NCBI GenBank assembly: GCA_001953115.1 | Contig: LSSL01000428.1 | Location: 1-47,152, forward strand | Source of the DNA: Smittium mucronatum | Taxonomy: Eukaryota > Kickxellomycota > Harpellomycetes > Harpellales > Legeriomycetaceae | Length of the DNA: 47,152 nt | Direction: 5' to 3' | Shown: piece by piece, positions 1-12,871 of the stretch | How positions within the stretch are numbered: the stretch's first letter is position 1 | Layout of the letters: every line of letters starts with the position of its first letter | Made by a program: the position numbers and the translations under genes | Notes under the pieces: generated by a model | The model's database searches: none | What the model saw: only the letters and a program-made list of their open reading frames with translations | Told to the model about the DNA's origin: nothing

Positions 1-1888
1 AATATTAAATTTTTTGATATTTTTTATTTTTTTGAATTCTGACTTTATTTTAAAAGTGGTTTGGGATTTATTAATCGATAATAAATGATTTTAATACGAA
101 TTTGAAAAGATATCTAATTAAGTTGTAATTCCATCAATCTTTAAATAAGATGATATCCCCTCCAAAATCTTCAATATTTTTCTCACTCTATTTTTTATGA
201 TATTTTAAGCGTTAATAACATAAATCAGATTTTTATTTTTTAAATAAAAATTAAATTGTTGTAAAAATAGTTTTTTAAACCCCCCAAATTGTACAATTAA
301 TTTCTCTATATAAAGAAACTTAGTTAATTTTGGTTATTTTAGAAATGCTAAGTAAATAGTTAGAGTTCCAATTAACTATTTCAATTGATTGGATATATTC
401 TGTGAATGTTTTGGTGATTCAAATTCTTCTCTATCTTACATAAAATGATATTAACCATACAATTTCCCTGGAATTAATAAAAATATAATGCACTCATTGA
501 TAATATTTCTAATTAAGTTTAATTTATTGTTACTTTTATATATATCTCTTCATTTTAACAATTAAAAATATTATTGAAGAATTTGCACTTATTCTGTGAA
601 CTCTTAAATATTTCAAATATAAGTATTTAGTTTTTAAAAAAATTTTAAACAAGTAAAATATGATATTTTTTCTTTTATTATAAAGAACATAACCTTCACA
701 CCGATTATAGTATTTTTTGGAATAATTTTAAATTAGGATTTTTATTTATGACTTTTTTTCAGGTAACTTTAATTGTGAAATTATACTCAGAAAATTAATG
801 ATATTTTTTTAAAGTAAAACTCACTAAAGATCGAAAAAATCTCTAATTTTTTCTATTTGGATTTTGGATAAATCTGAAAATATTTTTTCTTCGAGAACCG
901 CTTTTATATTTAAAATTCAGTGATCATATTCCACAAAATTTGTTTACAAAAATCTATTTTTGAAGTTTTTTTATTTTATTTCTTATAAAACTTACAATTC
1001 CAAGAACTAAATAGATTATCAAATTTTTTAAATTTAAATGATTTCAATTATTTTCAATTATTATTGTTATTTTTCGAAAATTCAGGAATTTTTTTATTTT
1101 TTTATTTTATGAATTTAAATCGGACCCTAAGGGAAATTATATTTTTTCATTACTTAACACCACCATAAAGACGGGTATTTTATATCATTCAGTTTGTAAA
1201 CAACATTTAAATGTATGATTTGAAAGCTTATAAAAACTTTCGAATTTTTTTTGTGATTATCATTATTAATGTTCCAAAACTAACAATTAACTTCTCTGAA
1301 ATTAAAAATATCTCGAAAATTTCAATTATTTTTGTTTAATTGAAAATTCATACAAATCCAGAAAATTTTATAGTCAAATCTTTTTTTATTTATTTTAAAG
1401 TGTTTAGATTATGTGTACACCCCATTTCAATCGACTTAAAACTACTCATAAGCTAATAAAATTACTATTTATCAATATAAGATACCTTATTTGTGAGAAA
1501 TATTGATTTATATCTCTCTAAGAATTTGAAGATATGGTCGTGTAAAGATTAATTTTAATTTGATTTTTAAAAGATTTATTGATGAAAGAAGGGATAAAAA
1601 ATCAAATCCTAAAAGATTAACTTCCTGAAATGTGGAATTAGTATTTTTATTTTTAATTCAGTGGAGTTTAGTTTATTTTTTATATCTAAATAATATTTTT
1701 GATTCTGACCTGTTTTAATTTGGTCACTACAGGCTGATTTAATTGCATATTTTTGTCGAATTTTCAAAAATTTGATCCTCTATATTGAAATTTGCTTTGC
1801 AATAACAAGAATTATTTTTTTCCTGTTAAATTATACAACAGTTTATCCTTTGAGAATATCTAGGAAGTTTTTGCCGAAATTCTCTTAA

Positions 1889-1925
1889 CCCCCCCCCCCA
1901 CAACCACCACCAACCTCCAACAACA
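1889..1925. repeat. C-run followed by CCA/CAA-rich G-less tract
   Basis: A run of eleven C residues is followed by about 26 bases made only of A, C and T, rich in ACC and CAA units, ending at CAACAG. The opposite strand is therefore a G run next to several GG pairs, a composition able to form a G-quadruplex. It stands out sharply from the surrounding A/T sequence. Confidence 0.7.
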
Positions 1926-4900
1926 GACTTTATTTTTGAACAATTAATATTTTTCTGCTTTATTATTGATGATTTAATTTTTTATAAAATATTATTCAAA
2001 TAGATATAATTTTCTATTATTTCCTATTATACATCAGGTGGAAATTTACTTGGTATATTTTTATCTAATCCAGCTTTTCATTCATGTTTTGAAATTTGAG
2101 TATTTCAAAGAGTATTATTTTAATTTATAGGAAAATAAATTTATTTGAAAATGTTGAAAATTTATGCTTTATTTTGCCCAAATGATAAAAGTTTAGGTTA
2201 AAACGATTTTTAAAAAATAATTTGTTGAAAATTTTAGAGTTTTGCGGTCAAAAATTGGTGAAAAAAATAAAAATTGTCAATTTTTTTCTCGTAATCAAAG
2301 ATTTGAGTCAAATTCTGCAATTGAAAATGTGCCAATATAAAAATTTCAGAAAAAAAAACGAATCGCATAAAAAATCTGTTAAATTTTTAATTATTGGATG
2401 ATAATTTTATAATTAAATATTTTATCAATTTAACTAATGAAGATGCAATGTCTCTTTTTATAATTTCTTATTTAAAAAATTTAGCACTTTTCTTCTTGTA
2501 TTTTTCTGGTTTCGTTATTTAAAATTATCTCTAACTTCGATTTCGATCCGGGATATATATTCGAAGACTAAATTAATAATTTCCAGATTTATTTAATTTG
2601 AACTTTTTTTTATATATTTTGTGAATTCATTTCTGTTATATTATCCAAATAAAACGAATTCTGAAAACACTTTAAATATGGTTAAACTTATTCAAAAAAA
2701 TTCATTAATCGAAAATCACAGGTTTATATTCATTTAGGAAAATGATCACTTTTACTACTAGATTTAGTATCTTCAACTGATCCTAAAGCAAAATTCTCTA
2801 TTAAAATACCCGTGTTATAAGGATCACTTAATTTTTTTACCTCACCAAATCAACCTTCAACTGGGTTTAGCATGTAAAAATATGGCGGAAATTTTTTCAA
2901 AATTAATCCAGAACTTCGTGTAATCTTTCTCATTTTTTTGGTTTTCCTGTATTTTGGATGTTTTCATGACTAAATATAAGCTAAATAATTATAATCGAAT
3001 GCTAATTTTACCATAAATTCAGATTTGGAATAAGAGTTTTTTTCCTAATTAAAGAATCTTTCTATGATTATTTTTCAGTTCACTATTTATTCGTGATTAA
3101 TCGCTAGAGTCAATCTCGAACTTCATCCTTTTTTTGATAAAATAAGAAGACGTTCTCTTTATTGAAAGAGATATAGACTGGGTTCTACTTATGCATAAAT
3201 TGAATAATAACTCTTCATTGGCTTCATTGTTGTTTTTTTGATTATCATTTTCCTTTAAAATCATTTTGCGTAGAAAAAACTCTATAATAAAGATAAAAAT
3301 ATATCTCTCAATGGGAAAATTTAAGACAAAATATGTTGAGTAATCATCTGGCTTTGACATATTTTCAGGATTATTTACCTTTTATACAAGAATTTGTTCC
3401 TTTTTGATTTTTATTTTCAGTTTTTTAAAACCTTTATCAACTAAAATCAAAATAAATTTTATTTAATGTTTTAAAAATAGAGCTTTTCTCGATTTTTAAA
3501 GGGTAATTTATGGGCTCCTGATCAACAAATTATCTATTTTACTCGAAAAATTATCATTATATTTTATTGAGCTTCTATTAGTGTCACGAATTTCAGAATT
3601 TCCGATATTAATATCTCCATTATTCGAGGAATCTGTATCAATTTTCATTTAAAATAATTTCATTTCATTTTTTTCGTTTATCCATTAGTTTTTTGCGGCG
3701 TTTAAATTGATTCCTAATCATATTCGAATATTTTTATGAATATATCATTATCGATAAAATTTAAAAAAGGGTTTTAAAAATTTATTTCAGCAGAATTTTT
3801 TTTTAAGGTTAGGCTGTATTTATTTGATTTATTAATTAATTATATCGTCCTTGAGTTTAGCTTTATACATTCCTATATTTATCCATAAATATATTCCGTA
3901 TATATTTATGTGTTAAAGTTTAAGCTCTATAAAATGTGCTATAATCAAGGCTCAGAAGAAAGGCTTTTTATTAAAACTTCTTCCTATTTAAATCTAAAAT
4001 CTTATTACTCCTCAAAAGGCTATATATCTCATATATACATAAAAGGGTTAACATTTTTGAAAAAAAAATCTCTAAAAATGGTGGAAATTTTGACTTAATG
4101 AATAATAATTTGAAAGACTAATATTTGATTATACATAACTATTTTTTCCTACTTAATTTCATTCACACATTTTGTAGAAATTCTCAGAAATATTTTATTT
4201 TAAACTATTTTATTTAATATCTTTAATAAATACCTATTTTTTTGATTATTTTTTTATATATATATAAAATAGAAAAAGCCGATTTGCTATTAATATTATA
4301 ATATAACAGATGTTTTTTAAACCATCCATTTTTTGATGGATTTATTTTATTTTTTTGACAGAATATGGAAAATTCCAAAAATTCTTGAGAAACAGGACAG
4401 ATTTAATTTATACCAATTATTTCAGACCAAAATTTTTGGCTAAATTCCGCAGTTTTGCTAATTATTTTACAGGTTTAATATATAGACCCTTTAATTTTAT
4501 TGGTACATAATCGGAGAAATACATATATTATACATTTAACAAAAAATATTTTTTAGCCACCCTCAATAAGAATAAAAATAAATAACCTAATAATCGTATT
4601 AAAAAACTGATATTTTTTTTGGATTAGAGACGTTTAAAAGAGTGAAGAATAAATTTTCCATGGCTATTAAATCAAAATTAGAATCATATATAAGTATATA
4701 ATAGCTTTTTAAAATAATTATATCCTTTAAAAAAGAAAAAAAAATCGAAATTTAGGATATATTTTTGAAGAAATTATTTGAATATTCCATGTAATTGTGA
4801 TAACTTATATGAAAAACTTTGAAAACAAAATCCTCTCATCAATTATTTTTAAGATTTTATTTGTTTATCATGTTATTAATAAAAAAAATTTAAAAAAATT

Positions 4901-6084
4901 ATGAATTGTAAAAACTCCTAAAAGTGAAGCCGCATATTTTTTTATTCAAAGGATAAATTCTTTTGTTATATCCGTTTTTTTTGTCGCGATTAATAGCTGA
5001 TTAGTGGAAAATATACAACCTACCATATATGAAACTCCAAATGGTTTGCTTTGGTGAAGTGAGCACTGAATATTACAGATAAAAAATATATTTTGCTATT
5101 ATATTTTGTTAAAATAGTTTAAACCGTGATACTACAAAAAAAAACAATTTAAAATTTGCAACTGAAATAATTAATTAGTCTATTATTTGATTTTATTGAA
5201 AATCTTGAATTTATGTCTTTTTTTAAAAAAAAATCCACTGTAAATAACTAAAAAAAATAAATAGATTATATCAAAATTAATATTTCTTTAGGCTGAATAT
5301 TATTTTAATTGCTATCATCACTCTAATTTATCTTTTTTTTAATACAATTATGCATCAATTATACGAAAATTTCCAATAATTTTATAAATTTATATGATTA
5401 AATTACTTTTTATTTTATTTCAAGGGGGCCTATATTTGAGGAAAATATTTATCTAAATGGATTGATATCTTTTATTATAGTCATTATGGGAATTCTCAAC
5501 AAATAATCTCAAATTATCAAAAATTTTCTGTATTTTCCGGTTAAAATTGTTGAATATGCTTCAAAATTTAGCTATATTTCCTTTGAATAAATTCAATTTT
5601 TAGTATATTTGATACAAGTAATAAAATTTGAATATAATTATGGAAATTATTGCATTTTTAAAGATATTTTTATAATTTTTTAAGTATTATTTCTCTCATA
5701 TTTCTCTAAACACTTAACCATATAAACTAAATGGGCAATTATTTCACTTATTCTTAAATTTTCGGATTAAGCTATTTGGTTTTCAAGGTCAAATTTAATC
5801 TCCATAATAGAATACTGAAAATTGGTGAGTAAAAATGGCCCCTTAATACCAATTATAATTTTTTTTTAAACTACTTGTTACAAAAAAAATTTATTAAAAA
5901 TTTATTTTGATAAAACATCGTATTTTTGAATAAAAAAATCCCAAAAAAGTTCGGAAGTGCTTTGCTAGAGGCATTTTTATTTTTAAATAGATTAATATCG
6001 ATTTTTTTGGATAGAAGAAACCTTAATATATATACATATTATAATAATCTTATATTATGGGCTCAAATAATGACTCTACCTATT

Positions 6085-6104
6085 ATATATATATATATAT
6101 ATAT
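6085..6104. repeat. TA dinucleotide microsatellite
   Basis: About ten TA units in a row inside the left desert. It is a simple repeat; no function is inferred. Confidence 0.85.
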
Positions 6105-6131
6105 TTGGACTTGTATACTTGCTGCTGATTA

Positions 6132-6470
6132 TTAAATAAAATTATTGGATTTGAAATTATGTACAATTTTTTCAAGAATTTCTGATATCTTTTTAAAAAT
6201 CAAATTAAAAATTCCCTCTTTTTCGTTTTGAATTATCCCAGAGCTAATGAAAATTTCTTTGCTTTTATTATTACCTATTACGAAAAAAAAAACTGAGTAA
6301 CCAATATTAATAAATTTATAAGCAAAATCTAAATTAACTTTTTTAGACCCAATAAATCTCATAAAAAGCTTCGTATTGAAGATAGAATCACTAGTTCTAT
6401 TGTGTAATACTCTTTTTAATAAAATAATATTTGAGCCTAATACATAATTATCAAAGAGAATTCTCTGCAC
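6132..6470 (-). other. Long open frame in desert, unrecognised
   Basis: A 112-codon stop-free frame on the minus strand, longer than expected in sequence this rich in A and T, where stop codons are frequent. It opens at a GTG rather than an ATG, directly after a CAG that could be a splice acceptor. The predicted peptide is rich in Ile, Phe, Lys and Asn and has a hydrophobic central stretch containing FFFVIGNN. I do not recognise it. It could be an exon of a divergent gene, a relic, or chance. Plus-strand frames at 5926-6135 and 6431-6649 flank or overlap it and look no better. Confidence 0.2.
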
Positions 6471-6649
6471 ATAATTTTAAGTTAAGAAAAAAATATAATG
6501 GATCTTTTAGTTTTATTTTAAAAAATAAAATGATGAATATAAATTTTCATAACCAGCTTCTTAATACTTTACATGTGAGATTGTTTTTAATTTTTAATTT
6601 TCAATTCATTCATGAAAAGGTTTTATTAACTATTAAGAAATTTAAATAG

Positions 6650-8947
6650 CTTCTTTTCCGAAAACTAGAGATAATTAATTTTTGAATTCTAATTTTAACT
6701 ATATTTTCAGAGCGTAAATTTTACTTTCATAACCGCTTTGAAGCCAAAAGTTTTTTTTTTTCGCATTCATAGTGAACAGCATCGCCATTATTAAGGGCTT
6801 TCTTATTTGCGCCTTATCTGTCCATAATCTTCTTGTTCTCGTATAAAAGCTAATTGTTTGTCCAATTACTCATTTTTATATAATTAGTAGTGATCGCATA
6901 CCTATGGAAATATTGCTTAGATAAATTTTTTTTTTCCGGCTTTTTAAAGGTTCCCGATATGTATAAGTCGATTTTAATGAAATATGTGATTATACACAAT
7001 TGTTATTGTTATCATATAACTCGTTTTTATTAAGATATATATTTATAGAAAATTTTTTTTTAAACAGTTATATATATTTTTATGATCGATTGCAAACTAT
7101 TAATGGAAAGGATTTTTTTCTTAGATGTCGAGTTTTGAGGTAATTTTCTTGGTATTTTTTACAAAAATTTTGATGAAATTCCCTTATTAGAATTTATTTA
7201 AATTTTGAAGAAATTTATTAGTTTTCATTCGCTTTTTTGTTTTTTTTAAGGGAAATTGTTGAAAAACAATCGAAAACGTTTAAAATGATAAAAATGAATG
7301 ATTTGATTTGAACTAATAGTAGAAACGATAGGTTTTTTTTTTAAAACCATTGAAATTATCAGTATTAATGTTTGTTAAAGAATGGTACAGAAATAATGTT
7401 TAATATAGTAGTGTGGGCTACAACAGAGGTGCGGATTTTATCACAAACTGAAGGTTATATATACAATTATTTTTTATTCGAATAAAAAAAATTTCAGAAT
7501 TAAAAATATTTACATTACTAGATACTGAAATATGATTTATTGGGTAAAAATCAACGTAGATATTTATACGATAAATAATAAGCAAATTCGACCAATCTTT
7601 AGTTGACTATTATTTTTTTGTATTTTTCCGAATTTTGGAGTTTAAAAAATGCGGTAAAAACTAAATAAATTTGATTTCTTCAGAATTTGTGCAATTTTCT
7701 ATGTTATTTCCGTTATTTCCAGATTCTGTCGACGAACTAACGCCAAATTTTTTTTTCTTACAATGATATTTATTGGAACCACGTTATTTTATAGTGTTCT
7801 TTTTCTGATTGAATCAGTCTATATTAAGGATTCGGCTTGATTTATATCAAAGTTATAGTCTTTTAATTTATTTATGTGATGAGATTCCGGATAAAAATTA
7901 CATTTTTAGGCGATGGAAATGAAAACTATTATCGCCGATAATTAGTTATAAAAAAAAAGTATTTGGGAGTCATAAAGCACCGGCTATTTATACCTTGGTG
8001 TATTATTAATTTGTTAGTGTACGGTAAAGCTGATGATTGATTTATGGTGCTCATTTTTATTTATTTTGGTGTTTAATCTCAAAAGTAAGAAATTTAACAT
8101 GATTTAATAACATTTGGTCAATAATTATGAACTTTTTTTTGCAAATTTTTTATTAAATTTGCGGATAAAAATTAATGGAAAAAATTAAATACATCTATTC
8201 TTTAGAGTATTCGCATACTTTTCAACATTATGTCTTATTATTAACGCTGACTGGTTAAAATATGAGATTCTTTTCAATAAAATATCTTTTATAAACATGT
8301 TAACCATTGGCAAAAATAAAGCTATATCATATCTGATATAATAAAAATGGAAAATCGCAATAGCTCTAATAAATTTTTAACATTTTGCCAATATTTTTTT
8401 TGTATTACGGAATTTTATTTTAAGATCATTTTGCCAATAGAAGATTTTTTTTCGCATTTCCAATTTTGAATTACTCAATAAATACGTGCTTTGTATCTTT
8501 GAAAATTTTCCAAATTAGGAAATTAGTAAAAATCCAATAAAAAGGTGGCTGCTATCAAAGAAAATCACCCAAATAGTCGAATCTAAATCAATTTAGCCAA
8601 AATTTACTACTTAAAGCCCCTTCGAAGCCTTAAAATTGGAGATATATGCATGGGTGATTTGATTTGCTGGGTGGAATCATATGTATATTTTTGGCGTAAT
8701 AAAAAACAAAAAGTTGTAAATTAAATGAAGATATTTTTAGCCAATAACCACCAGCAGAATTAGTAACTTTTTTTAAAGGATTATATTCAAGCAAAAAGCT
8801 GAAAGTATGGCTTATTTTAAGATCTCAGCTTTAAAATTATCTAGAGAATTTTCCGATCAAATTATAACCCGCTCCATTCTCTACAAAAGACAAAAGTAAA
8901 ATCATTTTATTGATAATTCATTTGAATTTATTTTTAATTAAAGAATA
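6650..8947. other. Intergenic region upstream of PRP31
   Basis: This interval is slightly less A+T-extreme than the desert to its left. No gene was recognised. A minus-strand frame around 8430-8770 reads with relatively few stops, but the open pieces are only about 45 codons long and show no known motif. The last 100 bases before the PRP31 start are A+T-rich and presumably hold the PRP31 promoter. No clear TATA element could be singled out because TATA-like strings are everywhere. Confidence 0.5.
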
Positions 8948-10504
8948 ATGTCTCTTCAACAAGATCTAATTAATGATTTAGCTGATCTTGAAGATAGTGA
9001 CAGAGATGAAGAACAATATGCTGGCGATGGCAACGACGATTTAACAAATGATTTGAATGAACTGAGCGATTCCGATGAAAATGGCTTGACTTTGGATGAA
9101 GAAACAGATCAAAAAGGTAATTCCGCACAAAAAGATTTGCGAGCATTTACTAAAGTTTACAATAGTAATGAATTCAAAGATGTGATGGAAAGAATTGATA
9201 CTGCCTTGGAAACCCCCATCGAACGAGCGAAAATCGACAAGGGACCGATTGAAGAAACCTCCGAATACAAATTAGTTGTGGATGGGAACAATCTAGGGAT
9301 AAAAATCGATCGTGAAGCAACTTCAATTTTAAAATATATGCGTGATCATTATCAGCATCGTTTTCCTGAACTTGAATCTCTTGTAACTGATCCAATAAGC
9401 TATGCAAAAACTATAAAACAAATCGGCCAATCAGAAGAAATCTCTTCTGTTGATTTATCATCTATTTTAGCACCCGCAACTCGGATGGTAGTTGCTGTCA
9501 CTGCTGCAACCACGATAGGAAGCCCACTCCCAGAAAGAGAGATTAATTTAGTTCTTTCTGCTGCAGATGTTCTTTTAGGCCTATATGCTGCACAATCTAA
9601 ACTTATTAATTATGTAGAATCTCGAATGGAATTAATTGCTCCCAACCTCTCTGCGATTGTGGGGCCGGCAATATCTGCGAAACTGGTAATTGAAGCGGAA
9701 GGGCTGTCCAATCTAACTAAAATTCCTGCTTGCAATTTGCAAGTTCTTGGTAAATTGCATCGAGACTCCACAGTTTTAAATATGTTAAACTATGGCCCAA
9801 ATTCAATAAAAACTGCAAAACATGCTGGATATCTTATGGAATCAGAGCTTGTCAGACAGGTTCCTGCCGATTTTCGATCAAAGATGGTAAGAATGGTTGC
9901 TGCTAAAGCAGCACTTGCCATCCGCGTTGATAGTCAGCGTACTGGTGTAGAATCGGGGTATGATGGTTCTGTAGGGCGTAAATTTAGGGAGGATTTAGTT
10001 TCTCGTGTTGAAAAATTACTTGAACCATCGTTATTAAAGGCCACTAAGCCACTTCCTGTACCTTTTGAAGGAACAAAAACGCGAAGGGCCGGTAAACGTG
10101 TTCGTAGAGACAAATTGTCAACAGCAGCAACAGAATTGACAAAGTCTGCTAATAGGCTAATGTTTGGAGTTCATAGTGAGGAAGTGATAGTAAACGACGA
10201 AATGGTGAATCTTGGCGCTCTAGGCCAATTTGGTAGTGGTGGGGGTGGTGGTCGAGTACGAGCAATCGTAAACAATAATGCCGGTAAAGTTGGAATAAGC
10301 AAAAAGTACCAGAAGATCCTACACCGTGGCAATTCAGGCTCTTCTAGTGGCGTTTCCGGTCTTGCAACATCTTTGTCCTTTACTCCAGTGCAAGGTATCG
10401 AATTATCCAACCCCAAGGCTCTTATCGAACGACAAAACAGAGTTGCTGAGGCTAATGCAAAATACTTCTCTGGTGGATTCGCTTCCGCTCTGCCAAAAAA
10501 ATAA
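8948..10504 (+). CDS. PRP31: Pre-mRNA splicing factor Prp31 (U4/U6 snRNP protein)
   Basis: An intronless 518-residue protein, close to human PRPF31 in length (about 500). Prp31 binds U4 snRNA with the 15.5K protein and stabilises the U4/U6.U5 tri-snRNP in the nucleus. In order: an acidic N-terminus (residues 1-60, many Asp and Glu); a Nop-type core (about 100-335) with the hallmark stretches RFPELESLV (138-146), MVVAVTAATT (180-189), YVESRMELIAPNLS (222-235) and GLSNLTKIPACN (252-263); then the basic Prp31 C-terminal region with ANRLMFG (401-407), GRVR (435-438) and the terminal VAEANAKYFS (499-508). A Gly-rich run lies at 429-435. The ATG at 8948 is preceded by AATA and aligns with the family's MSL start. 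It is tail to tail with the forkhead gene. Identification is secure from family conservation. Confidence 0.97.
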   Translation: MSLQQDLINDLADLEDSDRDEEQYAGDGNDDLTNDLNELSDSDENGLTLDEETDQKGNSAQKDLRAFTKVYNSNEFKDVMERIDTALETPIERAKIDKGPIEETSEYKLVVDGNNLGIKIDREATSILKYMRDHYQHRFPELESLVTDPISYAKTIKQIGQSEEISSVDLSSILAPATRMVVAVTAATTIGSPLPEREINLVLSAADVLLGLYAAQSKLINYVESRMELIAPNLSAIVGPAISAKLVIEAEGLSNLTKIPACNLQVLGKLHRDSTVLNMLNYGPNSIKTAKHAGYLMESELVRQVPADFRSKMVRMVAAKAALAIRVDSQRTGVESGYDGSVGRKFREDLVSRVEKLLEPSLLKATKPLPVPFEGTKTRRAGKRVRRDKLSTAATELTKSANRLMFGVHSEEVIVNDEMVNLGALGQFGSGGGGGRVRAIVNNNAGKVGISKKYQKILHRGNSGSSSGVSGLATSLSFTPVQGIELSNPKALIERQNRVAEANAKYFSGGFASALPKK

Positions 10505-11017
10505 AAGACTTGATTCCTTCATTTTCATGTCTAGTTTATTCAACTGAATTATAACTTGATTAAATACGCCTTTTATTATCTTTTATTTTTATATTTTTGA
10601 TCAGTGTAATTTATTTGAGTACAAAATAATCTTAAGCTATATATTACAAATTGTAGAAATTAAATAAATGGGTTAATACTAAAAATAAATAAAATTAATG
10701 CTAGAGAAAGGTATGTGCAAGATGAAGCTTCTGGTAACCGATGATAATGCAAAGTGTGATGGAATAAAGACTCGCCAAATATTTCAATAATATTGACCAA
10801 ATATGAAACCAGAAGTGCCACTATTTGCTCAATATTATTTAAATTGCTCCAAAGTCAAGGTCTCAAAAAAAATTTTAATCCATAAACAGACTTTAGATGT
10901 GTATATACAATTAATACTCTCTCATCTAAAGTAGAAACTCTCATCTGATTGTGAAAGAGGTTAAATGACAATGTCTATATTCTGATGTTTAAATTGGATG
11001 GATCTCAGTAAACGGGG
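10505..11017. other. Tail-to-tail spacer between PRP31 and forkhead gene
   Basis: This 513-base spacer separates two converging genes and must hold both 3' untranslated ends. It is A+T-rich, with several AATAAA-like hexamers on the PRP31 side (for example near 10661-10670). No open frame or structured element was recognised. Confidence 0.6.
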
Positions 11018-12871
11018 TTACTTTTTGGAGTCTGCAACGAAAGGGTTTGTTTCATTAGAAGATAAACTTTTTATAGAAACTGAGCTTATTGATGCTGAAT
11101 CATCCAAATCGGACTGAGAACCCGTAGATACGTTTGAAGGCTTAGAATCGTTCTTAGAAGGAGATGCCTTTTTTTTAGAGTTAGTGTTGGATTGTTTCGA
11201 GGGCTTGTTAGATGATGAAGTCACTGAGCCCTCTGATTTTTTTTTTGAAGTTCTTCTCATCCTTTTGTAAACGCCGTTATCAAACTGATTAACAAAACTG
11301 TCACAAATTTTCCAATACGAACCTTTTCCTGGTTGGTTGCTTTCTCTTTGAACCTTTTCAAAAGCCTTATTGAGGGACAAATTGTGTCGAATTGAATTCT
11401 GCCAGCCATTTTGAGCTTCTCTGTAATATGGAAAATTGGTCATAATGTAAGTGTATATGCCGTTTAATGTAATTTTTTTCTCCTCTGTAGAATTTATGGC
11501 TTGTGCTATTAAAGAGGCGTAAGAGAATGTTGGTTTAGAATGAACCTTTCCATTGCTTGGAAGAACAGGTTTAGCTGTTGAGGGAAGTATCCTCACCATA
11601 TCGGTCCCGGGGCCTCCGTTTAAATAAGATTGGTTCAACGGGGGTGTTTGGAGACTGTTGTTATCCAGCACAGTAGGAGTTTCACTTCCAGTGGATGCAC
11701 CTCTAGCAATAGATTCACTATTAATAGATGACCTCTTACTTGCAAAATCTTCATGATAGAAACTAGAATCCTGGCCAGTAAAAACAAGATCCCTACTATG
11801 ATACTGATAATCATTAGTGATTTCAGAGTTTTTGAATCTTAAACCATGGCTTGATTGATTGGTTTCATTTTGATTGTAAGAATCTGCAGATAAGGTCTCA
11901 TTTGTACTGGCGTTTTCATTATGAGCAGGAATGGAGTTTTTAGGTAGCAAAAAGGTGAAGCAAGAGTCACCCATCATGATTATAGTTCTGTGGCTTAGTG
12001 GAATTGTGGAACCTTTTTGGATAAAAAGACCATCTACAAAACAACCGTTCTTTCCAAAAACCTCAAGCTCAAATCCTTGATTTTCAAAGTTGTAATAAAT
12101 CCTTGCATGTTTTCTTGATAAGGCTTTGTTTTCACCCAATATGATATCAGCCAACTCTTGATTAGAAGCCTGTCGACCTAATGTGACTGAAACGGCTTTA
12201 ATATAGTAGTTGAAATTGGGACCTTCAAGTTTGGCAAAGGCTTGAACCGGCTGATCTTCGATCTCTTGGAAAGAATTAATGGTATTATCATAGATATCAT
12301 AATTGCTTGCATAATAATGACCGAAATCTTGACATAGGCTCTTTTCTGGAAAATTAGTAGGAATATCCAATCTAGAGGGGTGAACGTTGAAACCAAATCT
12401 ACCAGTATTGATAAAAGAGGAATCGCGCTCCTTATCCAAATTATATTGATCATTATAATCGAAAATAACACCCTGCATGGGGGTTCTGTTATTGATGTTG
12501 GGTATTGAGGATATGCCATCATGAAGAAAAGCAGTTTCAGGTCTAATGCTGTTTGAGTTTTGTTCAGAAATAGTGGAGTTGAAAGTCTTGGAGATGGCAT
12601 TGTTGAATTCGGAATTAGATAAAGAGTTCATACGAGATCTATTGGGAGACAGAATCCCAAACTTAGGAAGATCCCCGTTATTATTTGATAGAGTTTTTGG
12701 CATGACGTTTTTTTTGGGATTAGTCAAGGTGTTATCAGTCTTTGCTTTTCTTTTTGAGCGCCTTGAAGGGGTACCTCTCATTAAATTATTCGGAGTGTTT
12801 GAATCCGAGTATTCGTAGTTTCCAGAAGAAAACCGCTCGGCTAGAACAGTAGCAGCGTTTTTATCATCCAT
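11018..12871 (-). CDS. Forkhead transcription factor with FHA domain (Fkh1/Fkh2/FoxK type)
   Basis: Intronless, 617 residues. An FHA phosphothreonine-binding domain (about 210-310) contains the conserved G232-R233, the S252-R253-x-H255 motif and N275-G276. A forkhead DNA-binding domain follows (about 446-540), opening [14 protein letters not shown] and continuing [17 protein letters not shown] and GKGSYWKI, all canonical recognition-helix and wing residues. FHA followed by forkhead is the arrangement of yeast Fkh1/Fkh2 and animal FoxK, which control cell-cycle gene clusters; that role here is inferred. The flanks are Ser/Asn-rich and probably disordered, with basic patches at 37-44 and 536-545 that could serve as nuclear signals. 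The frame stays open upstream to 12934, but only through a TTG, so the first ATG (12871) is taken as the start. The true orthologue among forkhead paralogues was not resolved. Confidence 0.95.
   Translation of the reverse strand: MDDKNAATVLAERFSSGNYEYSDSNTPNNLMRGTPSRRSKRKAKTDNTLTNPKKNVMPKTLSNNNGDLPKFGILSPNRSRMNSLSNSEFNNAISKTFNSTISEQNSNSIRPETAFLHDGISSIPNINNRTPMQGVIFDYNDQYNLDKERDSSFINTGRFGFNVHPSRLDIPTNFPEKSLCQDFGHYYASNYDIYDNTINSFQEIEDQPVQAFAKLEGPNFNYYIKAVSVTLGRQASNQELADIILGENKALSRKHARIYYNFENQGFELEVFGKNGCFVDGLFIQKGSTIPLSHRTIIMMGDSCFTFLLPKNSIPAHNENASTNETLSADSYNQNETNQSSHGLRFKNSEITNDYQYHSRDLVFTGQDSSFYHEDFASKRSSINSESIARGASTGSETPTVLDNNSLQTPPLNQSYLNGGPGTDMVRILPSTAKPVLPSNGKVHSKPTFSYASLIAQAINSTEEKKITLNGIYTYIMTNFPYYREAQNGWQNSIRHNLSLNKAFEKVQRESNQPGKGSYWKICDSFVNQFDNGVYKRMRRTSKKKSEGSVTSSSNKPSKQSNTNSKKKASPSKNDSKPSNVSTGSQSDLDDSASISSVSIKSLSSNETNPFVADSKK

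Larger units (their letters stand above)
1..6700. other. A+T-rich gene-free desert (left)
   Basis: This stretch is extremely A+T-rich by eye, with long T and A runs and no frame that looks like a conserved protein. The open frames present are short and mostly begin at non-ATG codons. Notable contents are a C-run tract near 1889-1925, a TA microsatellite near 6085-6104, and one unusually long minus-strand open frame at 6132-6470, each listed separately. No tRNA-like box pair, long terminal repeat or transposase motif was seen. It could be an A+T isochore, pericentromeric DNA or mutated transposon remains; the sequence alone does not decide. Confidence 0.6.
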
